Positions 1 to 8,524 of a stretch of 64,000 nucleotides of DNA are shown here, piece after piece. Within the stretch, counting starts at the first letter, position 1. Each line of letters begins with the position of its first letter. The translations under genes and the position numbers were made by a program. Source of the stretch: Methylotuvimicrobium alcaliphilum 20Z (GTDB taxonomy: Bacteria; Pseudomonadota; Gammaproteobacteria; Methylococcales; Methylomonadaceae); contig NC_016112.1 in NCBI RefSeq assembly GCF_000968535.2, forward strand, positions 2,170,001-2,234,000. The letters run 5' to 3'. The notes beneath the pieces are model-generated. The model was not told where the DNA came from and did no database searches. It saw nothing but the letters and a program-made list of their open reading frames with translations.

Positions 1-381
1 AACGGTAATTTCGAAGGACCCTTGGCCGGTATTCTTTCCGCGATGGCGCATGCCGATGCCGGAATATTGCTGGTAATGCCTTGCGATTCGCCGTTGATTA
101 AGACCGATCATTTGCAACGATTGTTAAAAGCCGGTCTAAATCCCGAAATCGATGTGGCGGTTGCGTTCGATGGCGAGCGCTTACATCCCGTGTTTTTGGC
201 CATCAAGACAACGCTCGAATCCAGCTTGATAGATTATTTGGGCAGCGGCGAGCGTAAGATCGACCGTTGGTTGATGAAACATCGAATGACTCAGGTCGAT
301 TTTAGCGACGCCCCCGAGGTTTTTGTCAACGTGAATACTTTAGGCGAATTGTCCGCGTTGGAGGGGCAGGGCAATGAGTAA
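1..381 (+). CDS. mobA: Molybdenum cofactor guanylyltransferase MobA, 3' part
   Basis: The reading frame is open from the first base, so the gene begins upstream of the window; the visible part encodes about 126 residues. The opening residues NGNFEGPLAGILSAM contain the GPLAGI segment typical of MobA, and PCDSP a little later is the conserved acidic nucleotide/metal-binding motif of this nucleotidyltransferase fold. MobA transfers GMP from GTP to molybdopterin to make the bis-MGD cofactor of enzymes such as formate dehydrogenase. It overlaps the next gene, fdhD, by 8 bp, which implies translational coupling and a shared role in formate dehydrogenase maturation. The N-terminal GTP-binding loop is not visible. 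Confidence 0.88.
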   Translation, partial: NGNFEGPLAGILSAMAHADAGILLVMPCDSPLIKTDHLQRLLKAGLNPEIDVAVAFDGERLHPVFLAIKTTLESSLIDYLGSGERKIDRWLMKHRMTQVDFSDAPEVFVNVNTLGELSALEGQGNE

Positions 382-1222
382 TCTCTATAGGCCTGATATG
401 ACCAATGCCGGATTGGGTTTTTCACTGCCGTCCGTTGCGATCGACGAACGAGGAGAAGCTCAAGCTATCGAATTAGTCGGTGAAAGAGCCTTGACCATTT
501 ATGTGGACAAGCAAGAAATCGTAACCTTGATGACGATTGGCGCGCATCCCGAATTATTGACGCTCGGGTATTTAAAAAATCAGGGATTTTTCGATGATAT
601 CGCTGACATTAAAGTTGTTCAGGTCGACTGGGAAACCGAGGCGGTCGCGGTCGTAACCCGGCAAGGCGGCAGCGACTTTTCCGAACGTATGGCACAGCGA
701 ACGGTGACGACTGGTTGCGGGCAAGGTACGGTATTCGGCCGATTGATGGAAAAACTCAAGCAAATCCGAGTGCCGGATGTGTCGATCAAACAATCGATGC
801 TTTACGCAATGCTCGATGCGTTAAAAAATTATAACGAAGTTTATAAAAAAGCCGGTGCGGTCCACGGTTGTGCGTTATGTACCGGCGAGCAGATCGATTT
901 TTTCGTCGAAGACGTCGGGCGGCACAATGCGGTCGATGCGATTGCCGGTTTGATGTGGCTGAATGATTTATCCGGTGCCGACAAAATTTTTTACACAACC
1001 GGACGCTTAACCTCGGAAATGGTGATTAAAGTCACTCAAATGGGCATACCGATATTATTGTCGCGTTCCGGAGCGACCCAAATGGGCCTCGAAATGGCCA
1101 GGCAAGCCGGCGTTACGATGATATCGAGGGCAAAAGGCAAACACTTTTTGGTGTTGAACGGCAGCGAGCATATCGAGTTCGACGCGATACCCGAACGTCG
1201 GAGAAGTTTCGAAGAGGGTTGA
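374..1222 (+). CDS. fdhD: Formate dehydrogenase accessory sulfurtransferase FdhD
   Basis: The 282-residue protein matches the FdhD family, which passes sulfur from the cysteine desulfurase to the Mo-bisMGD cofactor before it is inserted into formate dehydrogenase. Visible family signatures are TTGCGQG (Cys115), HGCALC (Cys166 and Cys169) and FVEDVGRHNAVDAI, which contributes to the cofactor pocket. The E. coli enzyme has a CxxC active loop. Here Cys115 is followed by G-Q-G, so the second cysteine of that loop is absent, while a separate CALC pair lies about 50 residues later. The start ATG overlaps the end of mobA. In a methylotroph formate dehydrogenase is the last step of C1 oxidation, which suits this pair. 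Confidence 0.93.
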   Translation: MSNLYRPDMTNAGLGFSLPSVAIDERGEAQAIELVGERALTIYVDKQEIVTLMTIGAHPELLTLGYLKNQGFFDDIADIKVVQVDWETEAVAVVTRQGGSDFSERMAQRTVTTGCGQGTVFGRLMEKLKQIRVPDVSIKQSMLYAMLDALKNYNEVYKKAGAVHGCALCTGEQIDFFVEDVGRHNAVDAIAGLMWLNDLSGADKIFYTTGRLTSEMVIKVTQMGIPILLSRSGATQMGLEMARQAGVTMISRAKGKHFLVLNGSEHIEFDAIPERRRSFEEG

Positions 1223-1387
1223 TTTATTCGAATCGAGCAGGGATGATCCAAAGCGGACTTATGATTTGAACCCAAGAAAACATTTTGTCCACGAAAATGT
1301 TCAAATGTTGAAACTTTTCAGGCGGGGCGGGTTATTTAACTTGCCTCGAGCGGCTTTGATTAGATTTTGGCCACGGTCGAAACGTTC

Positions 1388-1412
1388 AGGACGGAGTTAC
1401 AAACTCCGTCCT
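1388..1412. repeat. Perfect 11-bp hairpin between convergent genes
   Basis: AGGACGGAGTT (1388-1398) and AACTCCGTCCT (1402-1412) form a perfect 11-bp stem with a 3-nt loop. It lies in the 264-bp gap between fdhD and the oppositely oriented DUF2835 gene. There is no T-run on either side, so it is more likely a dispersed palindrome or an RNA-end stabiliser than a classical terminator. No convincing gene is seen in this gap. Confidence 0.6.
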
Positions 1413-1486
1413 GCCAAGGAAAAATCCGGCCGACCAAGTACTAAATCGTTACATCAGTCTGATTCTTGCGCCATGATTGACTGCGT

Positions 1487-1717
1487 TCAACTCAGCTTTT
1501 TGATCCCGACGAATTTGTTTTGCGGCGTCAGTTCCATTTCGAAATGTCCATGAATACCTTGTCGGGTCAAAAAAGACTGGATGTTGCCGGCAGGAAATTG
1601 AATGCGTCGTCCGTCGTCGGCGATGACCGATATGGTTTTGGCCAGGCCTTGATAGACACCGAGGTATTGATCGTAGCTCAGGTTGAGCCTGAAGCGTATG
1701 AAAATTGATTGGTTCAT
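1487..1717 (-). CDS. DUF2835 family protein
   Basis: This is a 76-residue protein on the minus strand. The layout, an N-terminal FRLNLSYDQYL stretch, a central ADDGRRIQFPA, then TRQGIHGHFEMEL and a C-terminal hydrophobic strand, is that of the DUF2835 family of small gammaproteobacterial proteins of about 70 residues. Its function is unknown. It has no signal peptide or membrane segment and is probably cytoplasmic. It lies 45 bp downstream of htpX on the same strand, but the hairpin between them suggests that most transcripts from htpX stop first. Confidence 0.75.
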   Translation of the reverse strand: MNQSIFIRFRLNLSYDQYLGVYQGLAKTISVIADDGRRIQFPAGNIQSFLTRQGIHGHFEMELTPQNKFVGIKKLS

Positions 1718-1726
1718 CGAAAAGTA

Positions 1727-1748
1727 CCGGGCCAGCAGGCTGGCCCGG
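1727..1748 (-). terminator. Probable rho-independent terminator of htpX
   Basis: CCGGGCCAGC and GCTGGCCCGG form a perfect 10-bp GC-rich stem with a 2-nt loop. Read on the minus strand the hairpin is followed by TACTTTTCG, a short T-run. It sits 15 bp beyond the htpX stop codon. Confidence 0.65.
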
Positions 1749-1762
1749 CGGTCTGTTGCGGG

Positions 1763-2638
1763 TTAACGGCTATTTTGCAATGCGGCTATACGCTCTTCCA
1801 AAGGCGGATGGCTCATGAACAAACGGTGCATGCGGCTGCCGTGAATACCGAATGCGGCCAATTGTCCCGGCAGTTCTTCGGGTTCATGCGCCCGTTGTAA
1901 GGCCCGTAGCGCATTGATCATCTTGTCGCGCCCGGCCAATTTAGCTCCGCCGGCATCGGCACGGTATTCGCGGTAACGCGAGAACCACATGACCAGCATC
2001 GATGCAAGCATCGACAAGACTATTTGCATGACTATCTGTGTGATGTAATAAGCCGGACCATAACCGCGTTCGGTTTTGAACACGACTCGGTCGACCGTAT
2101 GGCCGATCACCGTCGCGAAAAAATACACGAAGGTATTAACCACGCCTTGCATCAGGGCCATCGTGACCATGTCGCCGTTGGCAACGTGACTGATTTCGTG
2201 GCCGAGAACCGCTTCAACTTCTTCGGCGCTCATGCTTTGTAACAAACCCGTGCTGACTGCAACCAAGGCGTTGTTTTTATTCATGCCGGTCGCAAATGCA
2301 TTCGGGTCCGGTGTTTGGAAAATGCCGACTTCCGGCATGCCGATACCGGCCGCTCTCGCTTGACGAGCGACAACATCGACCAACCATTTTTCGGTTTGAT
2401 TTTGCGGGTGTTCGATGACATGCACGCCCATCGCGCTCTTTGCCGACCATTTGGATATCGCCAACGAAATCGCCGAGCCGGTGACACCGATAATAGCCGA
2501 CATTAGCAGTAAGGCGTTTAGATTGAGATCGACACCTTGGGCATCCAATACCCCGCTGAGTCCGAATATATTGAAGATAACGCTGATAACGACCAATATG
2601 GCGGCATTGGTTGCTAAAAAAAGAAGAATACGCATCAT
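1763..2638 (-). CDS. htpX: Membrane zinc metalloprotease HtpX
   Basis: The 291-residue protein is an M48-family inner-membrane protease that degrades misfolded membrane proteins, as FtsH does. Two N-terminal hydrophobic segments (about residues 3-25 and 40-60) precede the catalytic zinc motif HEISH at residues 147-151. A further hydrophobic stretch (about 190-215) follows, as in E. coli HtpX. The substrate-region motif DPNAFATG at about 111-118 is also typical. The start uses tandem ATG codons with an AAGG-like ribosome site. The length is normal for the family. It is transcribed away from the dehydrogenase-like gene at 2756. Confidence 0.95.
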   Translation of the reverse strand: MMRILLFLATNAAILVVISVIFNIFGLSGVLDAQGVDLNLNALLLMSAIIGVTGSAISLAISKWSAKSAMGVHVIEHPQNQTEKWLVDVVARQARAAGIGMPEVGIFQTPDPNAFATGMNKNNALVAVSTGLLQSMSAEEVEAVLGHEISHVANGDMVTMALMQGVVNTFVYFFATVIGHTVDRVVFKTERGYGPAYYITQIVMQIVLSMLASMLVMWFSRYREYRADAGGAKLAGRDKMINALRALQRAHEPEELPGQLAAFGIHGSRMHRLFMSHPPLEERIAALQNSR

Positions 2639-2755
2639 AATTGTATTACCTTGAGTTTATTGAGGGTTGATAACGATATAAGGGACAATTTTTTTATTTC
2701 AAGCGCATTTTAGAGTGTTACCATATCGAAAAGTTTATTTGTAGGAGGCCTCTGT

Positions 2756-3862
2756 ATGAAAGCCAAAATCTTTTTAATGCTATCGCTAATTGTATCGTGT
2801 CCGATCCAAGCCGCAAGCGTCGATGAAGTTTTAAAACAATTACAGTTGCCGGTCGGTTTTTCCATTTCGTTATTTGCCGAGGATCTTGCGAATGCCCGGT
2901 CGTTAGTCCGAGGCGAAAAGGGCGTTATTTTTGTCGGCACCCGCCAGCAAGGCGCTGTTTACGCCGTTCAGGACACTAATGGCGACGGTAAGGCCGACAA
3001 ACGCTATGTCATCGCGACCGATTTATACATGCCGAATGGCGTAGCGTTTCAAAACGGTTCGCTGTATGTTGCAGAAGTTAACCGGATTATCCGTTTCGAC
3101 AATATTATCGACAATTTGGCGAACCCGCCTAAGCCGGTCGTGGTATTCGACGGTTTACCTTCCGATCGGCATCACGGCTGGAAATATTTACGTTTCGGCC
3201 CGGACGGCAAACTCTATAGCGCGGTCGGCGCGCCCTGCAATGTTTGCGAGCCGGATAAAGAAATCTATGCAACATTGATTCGCTTGAACCCAGACGGTTC
3301 CGATCTTGAAATTTTAGCGCAAGGGATAAGAAATACCGTCGGTTTCGATTGGCAGCCCGGAACGAATACGCTGTTTTTTACCGAAAACGGCCGCGATCTA
3401 ATGGGGGACGATGTTCCGCCCGATGAATTGAATCAATGGGCGGAGCCTGGTCAGCACTTCGGCTTTCCTTATTGCCACGGCGGCACCATTGCCGACCCGG
3501 AATTCGGCAAGCAACGAAGCTGCGAGGAATTTGTCGCTCCGGCATGGCAATTCAAGGCTCATAAAGCGCCGTTGGGTATGCGTTTTTATCGAGGCGAGCA
3601 ATTTCCCGAACGCTTTAAACAACAGCTATTCGTCGCCCAACACGGTTCATGGAACCGGAGTCAGCCTCACGGTTATCGTATCGCTATGGTCAAGTTCAAA
3701 AATGGCCGGCCTGTATCCGAACATTCTTTCATTTCCGGTTGGTTGACGTCGTCCGATGAGGTTTTGGGGCGCCCGGTCGATATCCTGGAAATGCCGAACG
3801 GTAGTTTGTTGATTTCCGACGATAACTTAGGTGTTATTTATAAGGTAACCTATCAAAAATAA
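2756..3862 (+). CDS. PQQ-type sugar (sorbosone) dehydrogenase-like beta-propeller protein
   Basis: The 368-residue protein opens with a Sec signal peptide ending near PIQAAS, so it should act in the periplasm. The rest is a six-bladed beta-propeller of the glucose/sorbosone dehydrogenase family. Family features include the HHGWKYLRFGPDGKLY segment, GIRNTVGFDWQPGT, FTENGRDLMGDD, QHFGFPYCHGG and QHGSWNRS. Soluble members oxidise aldoses with PQQ and calcium, but many homologues have no proven substrate. A strong AGGAGG ribosome site precedes the ATG. The gene stands alone between htpX and the repeat at 3881. I am confident of the fold and location, less so of the substrate. Confidence 0.85.
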   Translation: MKAKIFLMLSLIVSCPIQAASVDEVLKQLQLPVGFSISLFAEDLANARSLVRGEKGVIFVGTRQQGAVYAVQDTNGDGKADKRYVIATDLYMPNGVAFQNGSLYVAEVNRIIRFDNIIDNLANPPKPVVVFDGLPSDRHHGWKYLRFGPDGKLYSAVGAPCNVCEPDKEIYATLIRLNPDGSDLEILAQGIRNTVGFDWQPGTNTLFFTENGRDLMGDDVPPDELNQWAEPGQHFGFPYCHGGTIADPEFGKQRSCEEFVAPAWQFKAHKAPLGMRFYRGEQFPERFKQQLFVAQHGSWNRSQPHGYRIAMVKFKNGRPVSEHSFISGWLTSSDEVLGRPVDILEMPNGSLLISDDNLGVIYKVTYQK

Positions 3863-3880
3863 TATGGATAAGGAATATGC

Positions 3881-4055
3881 ACAAAATAATTTATACAAGT
3901 AATAGGCTTTGCGGCAGTTCGGTGACTCGCTTGACAGGACGCCGTGAATACGTCCATGTAGGCTTGACGGCGGCTATCCCTGCCGCCGACACCTGTCAAT
4001 CGAGCCACCGAACCCCCGTCCTACATTTGTCGAAGTTATTTCATGTTTGTTCCTA
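3881..4055 (+). repeat. Family A palindromic repeat, overlapping the nudF start
   Basis: The copy has outer arms near GGAATATGCACAAAATAA and GTCGAAGTTATTTCATGT, and 22-bp inner arms at 3917-3938 and 3992-4013 that pair at 20 of 22 positions. A GC-rich core hairpin (CGGCGGC/GCCGCCG) lies in the middle. The conserved internal segment reads GACGCCGTGAATACGTCC. The right end contains the ATG at 4043 used by the next gene, because the same end sequence recurs in reverse at 37584-37613 and 60361-60391. Confidence 0.85.
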
Positions 4056-4645
4056 AGGATTTTGAAGTTCTCGATAAGCATGAGGTTTATCACGGTTTTT
4101 TCCGGCTAGAAAAATACCGGCTTAAACATCGTTTGTTCGCCGGTGGTTGGAGCCCGGAAATCGAACGCGAATTATTTAGACGCGGTTCTTGTGTTGCGGT
4201 CTTGTTATACGACCCGGTCAAAGATACTGTGGTTTTGATCGAACAATTCAGGGTCGGTGCGATTTTAAGGCCGGAAGCCCCTTGGTTGTTGGAAATCGTT
4301 GCAGGAGCGGTCGAGGAGGGTGAATCGCCGGAGGAGGTCGCTTACCGAGAGGCAATCGAGGAAGCGGGCTGCGAGATTCTGGAATTACTGCCGATCAATG
4401 CGTTTTACACGACTCCCGGCGGTTCGTCGGAGTGGCTTAGCCTTTATTGCGGCAGGATCGATAGTACCGGTGTCGGCGGAATTCACGGGTTGGATCATGA
4501 GCAAGAGGATATTCGGGTTTCGGTCGTGAGTTTCGATGAGGCTTTTCGGCTCATGGAGCAGGGTAAAATTAACTCGGGCATTCCGATCGTCGCGATTCAA
4601 TGGTTGGCATTGAATCGCGATAAACTCAGAAGTCGATGGACTTGA
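4043..4645 (+). CDS. nudF: ADP-ribose pyrophosphatase, Nudix family
   Basis: The 200-residue protein carries a perfect Nudix box, G-x5-E-x7-REUxEExGU, at residues 88-110. The N-terminal part, with YHGFFRLEKYRLKHRLFAGG, is like the ADP-ribose pyrophosphatases NudF/YqiE, which split ADP-ribose to AMP and ribose-5-phosphate. The PGGSSE segment after the box is also typical of that subgroup. The start at 4043 lies within the conserved end of the family A repeat, and no clear Shine-Dalgarno sequence is visible. The first codons (MFVPK) therefore seem to be repeat-derived. It converges on the membrane-protein gene at 4656 with only 10 bp between stop codons. Confidence 0.92.
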   Translation: MFVPKDFEVLDKHEVYHGFFRLEKYRLKHRLFAGGWSPEIERELFRRGSCVAVLLYDPVKDTVVLIEQFRVGAILRPEAPWLLEIVAGAVEEGESPEEVAYREAIEEAGCEILELLPINAFYTTPGGSSEWLSLYCGRIDSTGVGGIHGLDHEQEDIRVSVVSFDEAFRLMEQGKINSGIPIVAIQWLALNRDKLRSRWT

Positions 4646-4655
4646 GTGTTTCGGT

Positions 4656-5030
4656 TTATTTGAAATTTTTGGGAACCATCGGCTTATTATCGAATAGGGT
4701 ATGCCAACCCAATGCTATTCGGTAAACCAACCACAACACGGCAAAAATCAATAGAAACCAACCCAAACCCATCGCAAAGGTCAATCCGCTTGCCGCTAAC
4801 AATGCGACAGCGACCCACGCGGTTTTGATTTGCCAGTCGAAATGGGATTCCAACCAAGTGCCCCGAACATCGTTTCGCTTGATGAAGTTAATCGCGACAC
4901 CGATGAAAATAGGCAAGCCTGCAAAACCGAATGCCAGGACTTGACATAAATAGACGATGCCGGTTAGGTTTTTAAGCTTTTCCATTTTTTCGGCGTTAAT
5001 TTTATTATTATCGGTTTCATTGCTATTCAT
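4656..5030 (-). CDS. DUF4870-like small membrane protein
   Basis: This 124-residue protein has a polar N-terminus followed by three hydrophobic segments at about residues 25-48, 70-92 and 94-108. The helix-loop with NDVRGTWLESHFDWQIKT resembles the conserved RGTWLESHF(R/D)WQI pattern of small DUF4870/Tic20-type bacterial membrane proteins. The function is unknown. A good AAGGAGATAC ribosome site precedes the start, and an 8-bp inverted repeat lies just upstream of it. Confidence 0.75.
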   Translation of the reverse strand: MNSNETDNNKINAEKMEKLKNLTGIVYLCQVLAFGFAGLPIFIGVAINFIKRNDVRGTWLESHFDWQIKTAWVAVALLAASGLTFAMGLGWFLLIFAVLWLVYRIALGWHTLFDNKPMVPKNFK

Positions 5031-5044
5031 GAAGTATCTCCTTA

Positions 5045-5063
5045 CATAGTGTCGAACACTATG
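5045..5063. promoter_or_regulatory. Inverted repeat in the leader of the DUF4870-like gene
   Basis: CATAGTGT (5045-5052) and ACACTATG (5056-5063) are perfect 8-bp arms separated by CGA. The element sits directly upstream of the ribosome site of the minus-strand gene at 5030. It could be an operator or a leader hairpin; which one cannot be told from sequence. Confidence 0.4.
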
Positions 5064-5404
5064 AGTTCATAAATGAGCCGTAAGTTCCCCTAGCGAATTC
5101 AATAGAATAACGGATGCCGGTTCGATTGGTTCAAGTAGTCGAAAAAATTACGAAACTGTAATAAATCGCGCTTAAAATTAAATTAAGCTCTGCTAAGCTT
5201 CATCAAAAATTAGAAAAGTGAGTCTTAAATTAAGAATCGTCTTTGTAACGTTTTGCCGTTTAGGATACGGTAAAAATAACTTTCCTAATTAATGCATAGG
5301 GCGGTGTCTCAGGTATATTGACACAGAGGGTAGACGTTCCGCGTCGATTGCGGCGGGTAGGTAGATTGAGAGACTTTAAATGCATTGGTTAGCTCTTGCT
5401 TGTT
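5064..5404. other. Non-coding stretch, nothing recognised
   Basis: This AT-rich intergenic sequence separates the minus-strand membrane protein from the repeat upstream of the exopolysaccharide genes. I see no gene, tRNA or clear promoter in it. Confidence 0.5.
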
Positions 5405-5618
5405 TTATCGATCACAGGGGACGCAGAGCGTCTCGGGATGCATTCCCACGCAGAGCGTCACTACTATTAAGTTAAGCCGTCACAGAATAAGTAATGCTGG
5501 CATTCAGGCTCGAATGTGCCTCAAAGCTTGCTATCCATGGCACTGGATTCCGCCAGTCCATGGCGGAATGATGGGGTTCCATTAACTTAATCGCAGTGAC
5601 GCAGAGCGTAGGAACGAT
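5405..5618. repeat. Family C composite hairpin, copy 1
   Basis: The ends carry CCCACGCAGAGCGTCAC and GTGACGCAGAGCGTAGG. The inner inverted arms are ATTAAGTTAA (5466-5475) and TTAACTTAAT (5582-5591). The cargo between them has its own short palindromes around TCCATGGCACTGG and CAGTCCATGGCGG. The arms, but not the cargo, recur at 16816-16986. Confidence 0.7.
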
Positions 5619-5699
5619 GATAAATCGCGAAGTTATTTGTTACGAAATCTTTAGAAAAATAGTTAATATTCGAGTTTTAGACATAAGGAATAAAAATCT

Positions 5700-6971
5700 A
5701 TGTTAGAAAATGTCAAGTTGGGAATGATCGGTCTCGGTTATGTCGGTCTGCCCTTAGCCGTTGAATTCGGGAAGAAATACCCGACAATCGGTTTCGATAT
5801 CAATGCAGAGCGTATCAAAGAATTGCAAAACGGCAGCGATCACACGCTTGAAGTCAGTGAGGAAGAATTAAAAGAAGCCGTTCATTTGACCTACACCTCA
5901 TCATCCGAGGAAATCAAAGCCTGCAATATCTACATCGTTACGGTGCCGACGCCGATCAATGAATATAAACAGCCCGACTTGAGTCCGCTGGAAAAAGCCA
6001 GCACTCTGCTGGGCGGACTGATCAAACCCAACGATATCGTTATTTATGAATCGACCGTTTACCCCGGTGCGACCGAGGAAGTTTGCGTGCCGATTCTGGA
6101 AAAAATATCGGGACTGACATTCAATCAAGATTTCTTTGTCGGTTACAGCCCGGAACGGATTAATCCCGGCGACAAAGAACACCGAGTCACCAATATTCTC
6201 AAAGTGACCTCCGGTTCGACTCCCGAAATCGCCGACCGCATCGACCGGCTTTATCAAAGCATCATCACAGCGGGCACACACAAGGCCAGTAGTATTAAAG
6301 TCGCCGAAGCGGCCAAAGTTATCGAGAATACGCAACGCGACCTGAATATCGCATTGATCAATGAATTAGCGATCATCTTCAATAAGCTCGGCATCGATAC
6401 CGAAGAAGTGTTGTTGGCCGCCGGTACCAAATGGAATTTTTTACCGTTCCGGCCCGGATTGGTCGGTGGACATTGCATCGGAGTCGATCCCTACTACTTG
6501 ACTCATAAGGCGCAAGCGATCGGTTACAATCCCGAAGTCATCTTGTCGGGACGCCGCATCAACGACGGCATGGGCGAATATGTCGTGTCGCAATTAATCA
6601 AATTGATGCTGAAAAAACGCATCCATATCAAAGATTCCGATGTGCTGATAATGGGCTTGACTTTCAAGGAAAATTGCCCTGATTTGCGCAATACCCGTGT
6701 CGTCGATATCGTCAAAGAACTGCAAAGTTACGGCGTTAACGTGCATGTTTACGATCCTTGGATCGATCCGGCAGAAGCGATGGAAGAATACGGCATAACG
6801 ACCATCGACAAGGCGGAAGTCGGCTGTTACGATGCGATCCTCTTGGCCGTTGCGCATGAGCAATTCAAGCGAATGGATATCACTTCAATCAAAGCGCTGG
6901 GTAAAAAAGAGTCGGTGATTTACGATTTGAAATACGTTTTTCCGGCTGAACTGACTGACGCACGTTTGTAA
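5700..6971 (+). CDS. tviB: UDP-N-acetyl-hexosamine 6-dehydrogenase, TviB/WbpA type
   Basis: The 423-residue protein is a UDP-sugar dehydrogenase that oxidises C6 of a UDP-N-acetylhexosamine (or UDP-glucose) to the uronic acid with two NAD+. The N-terminal Rossmann motif is [10 protein letters not shown] (from about residue 12), and [10 protein letters not shown] and [10 protein letters not shown] are subgroup motifs. The catalytic Cys is Cys259 in [12 protein letters not shown], and [13 protein letters not shown] marks the C-terminal domain. The pattern best fits the Vi-antigen TviB/WbpA/WbpO subgroup, which makes UDP-GalNAcA or UDP-GlcNAcA. It is followed after 3 bp by an epimerase, so the two probably supply a nucleotide-uronic acid for surface polysaccharide. 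Confidence 0.88.
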   Translation: MLENVKLGMIGLGYVGLPLAVEFGKKYPTIGFDINAERIKELQNGSDHTLEVSEEELKEAVHLTYTSSSEEIKACNIYIVTVPTPINEYKQPDLSPLEKASTLLGGLIKPNDIVIYESTVYPGATEEVCVPILEKISGLTFNQDFFVGYSPERINPGDKEHRVTNILKVTSGSTPEIADRIDRLYQSIITAGTHKASSIKVAEAAKVIENTQRDLNIALINELAIIFNKLGIDTEEVLLAAGTKWNFLPFRPGLVGGHCIGVDPYYLTHKAQAIGYNPEVILSGRRINDGMGEYVVSQLIKLMLKKRIHIKDSDVLIMGLTFKENCPDLRNTRVVDIVKELQSYGVNVHVYDPWIDPAEAMEEYGITTIDKAEVGCYDAILLAVAHEQFKRMDITSIKALGKKESVIYDLKYVFPAELTDARL

Positions 6972-6974
6972 TTT

Positions 6975-7982
6975 ATGAAAATACTGGTAACAGGAACCGC
7001 CGGTTTTATCGGCAATCATTTGGCTTTGCGGCTGCTCGAAAGAGGCGACGAAGTCATTGGGATCGACAATCTGAACGATTATTACGATGTCAATCTGAAA
7101 AAAGCAAGGTTGGCGCGCATACTCGATCATAATCGCTATACCGATATCCGAGCCGACTTGGCCGACCGCGACAGGATTGAACAGGTATTCAAAGAGCATC
7201 GTCCGGAACGCGTCGTCAATTTGGCCGCGCAGGCCGGCGTGCGCTATTCGATCGAAAATCCTCATGCCTACATTGACAGCAATATCGTCGGGTTTATTAA
7301 CATTTTGGAAGGCTGCCGGCATTACGGCGTCGAGCACTTGGTCTATGCGTCGAGCAGTTCGGTCTACGGCGCCAACGAAAGCATGCCGTTTTCGGTTCAC
7401 GACAATGTCGATCACCCGCTGAGTCTTTACGCGGCGTCGAAAAAAGCCAACGAACTGATGGCGCATACCTATAGCAATCTTTATAACCTGCCAACGACCG
7501 GATTACGATTCTTTACCGTATACGGGCCTTGGGGCCGGCCCGATATGGCTTTGTTTTTGTTTACCAAAGCCATTCTGAGCGGCGAAAAAATCCAAGTTTT
7601 CAATTACGGTAAGCATCGCCGCGATTTCACCTACATCGACGACATTGTCGAGGGCGTGATCCGAACACTTGATAATATTGCTCAACCTAACCCGGATTGG
7701 ACCGGCGCGAAACCCGACCCCGGAACTAGCCGTGCCCCTTGGCGGGTTTACAACATCGGCAATCAAAACCCTGTCGAGTTGATGAAATATATCGAAGTGC
7801 TCGAGCAATGCCTCGGTAAGACTGCGGAAAAAGAATTGCTCCCGCTGCAACCCGGCGACGTCCCCGACACCTATGCCGATGTCGAAGCGCTGGTGCAAGA
7901 TGTCGGTTATAAGCCTGGAACGCCGATTGAAGTTGGGATAGCGCGGTTTGTGGAGTGGTATGGGAGTTACTATAATTTTTAG
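6975..7982 (+). CDS. UDP-glucuronate 4-epimerase, extended SDR family
   Basis: The 335-residue protein has the NAD-binding GTAGFIG motif at residues 7-13 and the YxxxK catalytic pair at Tyr152 and Lys156. [17 protein letters not shown] is typical of UDP-glucuronate 4-epimerases, as are [17 protein letters not shown] and the C-terminal [12 protein letters not shown]. These enzymes make UDP-galacturonate from UDP-glucuronate. It lies 3 bp after the dehydrogenase and must be co-transcribed with it. The reading frame ends exactly where a heptamer tandem array starts. Confidence 0.9.
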   Translation: MKILVTGTAGFIGNHLALRLLERGDEVIGIDNLNDYYDVNLKKARLARILDHNRYTDIRADLADRDRIEQVFKEHRPERVVNLAAQAGVRYSIENPHAYIDSNIVGFINILEGCRHYGVEHLVYASSSSVYGANESMPFSVHDNVDHPLSLYAASKKANELMAHTYSNLYNLPTTGLRFFTVYGPWGRPDMALFLFTKAILSGEKIQVFNYGKHRRDFTYIDDIVEGVIRTLDNIAQPNPDWTGAKPDPGTSRAPWRVYNIGNQNPVELMKYIEVLEQCLGKTAEKELLPLQPGDVPDTYADVEALVQDVGYKPGTPIEVGIARFVEWYGSYYNF

Positions 7983-8050
7983 TGAGTAGTGAGTAGTGAG
8001 TAGTGAGTAGTGAGTAGTGAGTAGTGAGTAGTGAGCAGTGAGCAGTGAGC
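7981..8050 (+). repeat. Heptamer tandem array 1, ten units of AGTGAGY
   Basis: Seven units of AGTGAGT are followed by three of AGTGAGC, exactly 70 bp. The array begins at the epimerase stop codon and ends 7 bp before the next ATG. On the plus strand the phase-shifting repeat supplies stop codons in all frames. The final GTGAGCGG may double as the ribosome site of the next gene. Confidence 0.95.
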
Positions 8051-8057
8051 GGTATAG

Positions 8058-8447
8058 ATGGGTGAAGCTGAGAGGGACTACAAACCACATTACCAATTGC
8101 AAGCATGGCAATCGGCAATGCATTTAGTAAAGTTGGTATATCTCTGGTCTCAAGATTTTCCAATCGAAGAAAAGTATGGTTTACAGTCGCAAATTAGGCG
8201 GGCGGCAATTTCCATTCCATCCAACATTGCTGAAGGTGCTGGAAGAACGGGATCGCGCGAGTTTGTCCATTTTTTGAGCATAACCAAAGGTTCTTTGAGC
8301 GAATTGGAAACACAATATCTTCTTGCACTTGATCTTGGTTTTGCCTCATCGGATCAGGTGCTTGAAGATATGTTAACCAGAACATCTAAATTAGTCTCAG
8401 GACTTCATAAGTTTCATAAACAGAAGATAGATAGTAGTAAGCGGTGA
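8058..8447 (+). CDS. Four-helix bundle protein (S23 family)
   Basis: This is a 129-residue protein of the four-helix-bundle/S23 family, first known as intervening-sequence ORFs in 23S rRNA and common as single genes in polysaccharide loci. Family motifs are YGLQSQIRRAAISIPSNIAEG, the RTGSREFVHFLSI stretch and GSLSELETQYLLA. The protein is predicted to be all-helical; members form pentamers and their function is unproven. It is bracketed by two ten-unit heptamer arrays (7981-8050 and 8525-8594). This suggests it arrived as a cassette between the epimerase and glycosyltransferase genes. Confidence 0.88.
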   Translation: MGEAERDYKPHYQLQAWQSAMHLVKLVYLWSQDFPIEEKYGLQSQIRRAAISIPSNIAEGAGRTGSREFVHFLSITKGSLSELETQYLLALDLGFASSDQVLEDMLTRTSKLVSGLHKFHKQKIDSSKR

Positions 8448-8524
8448 GCAGGGGGAGAAGAGAGTGGTAAACAGTTAGTAAATGGGCATTTTTACTTGAC
8501 AAGGCTAATATTAGCTTCAAAATC

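Noticed and set aside
1266-1553. 95-residue plus-strand frame after fdhD
   Set aside because: It crosses a hairpin repeat and overlaps the DUF2835 gene antisense, with no family resemblance.
7503-8163. Minus-strand reading frames with a repeated LLTTHYS peptide
   Set aside because: The repeated peptide is the translation of heptamer array 1 on the opposite strand, and the rest lies antisense to the epimerase gene.
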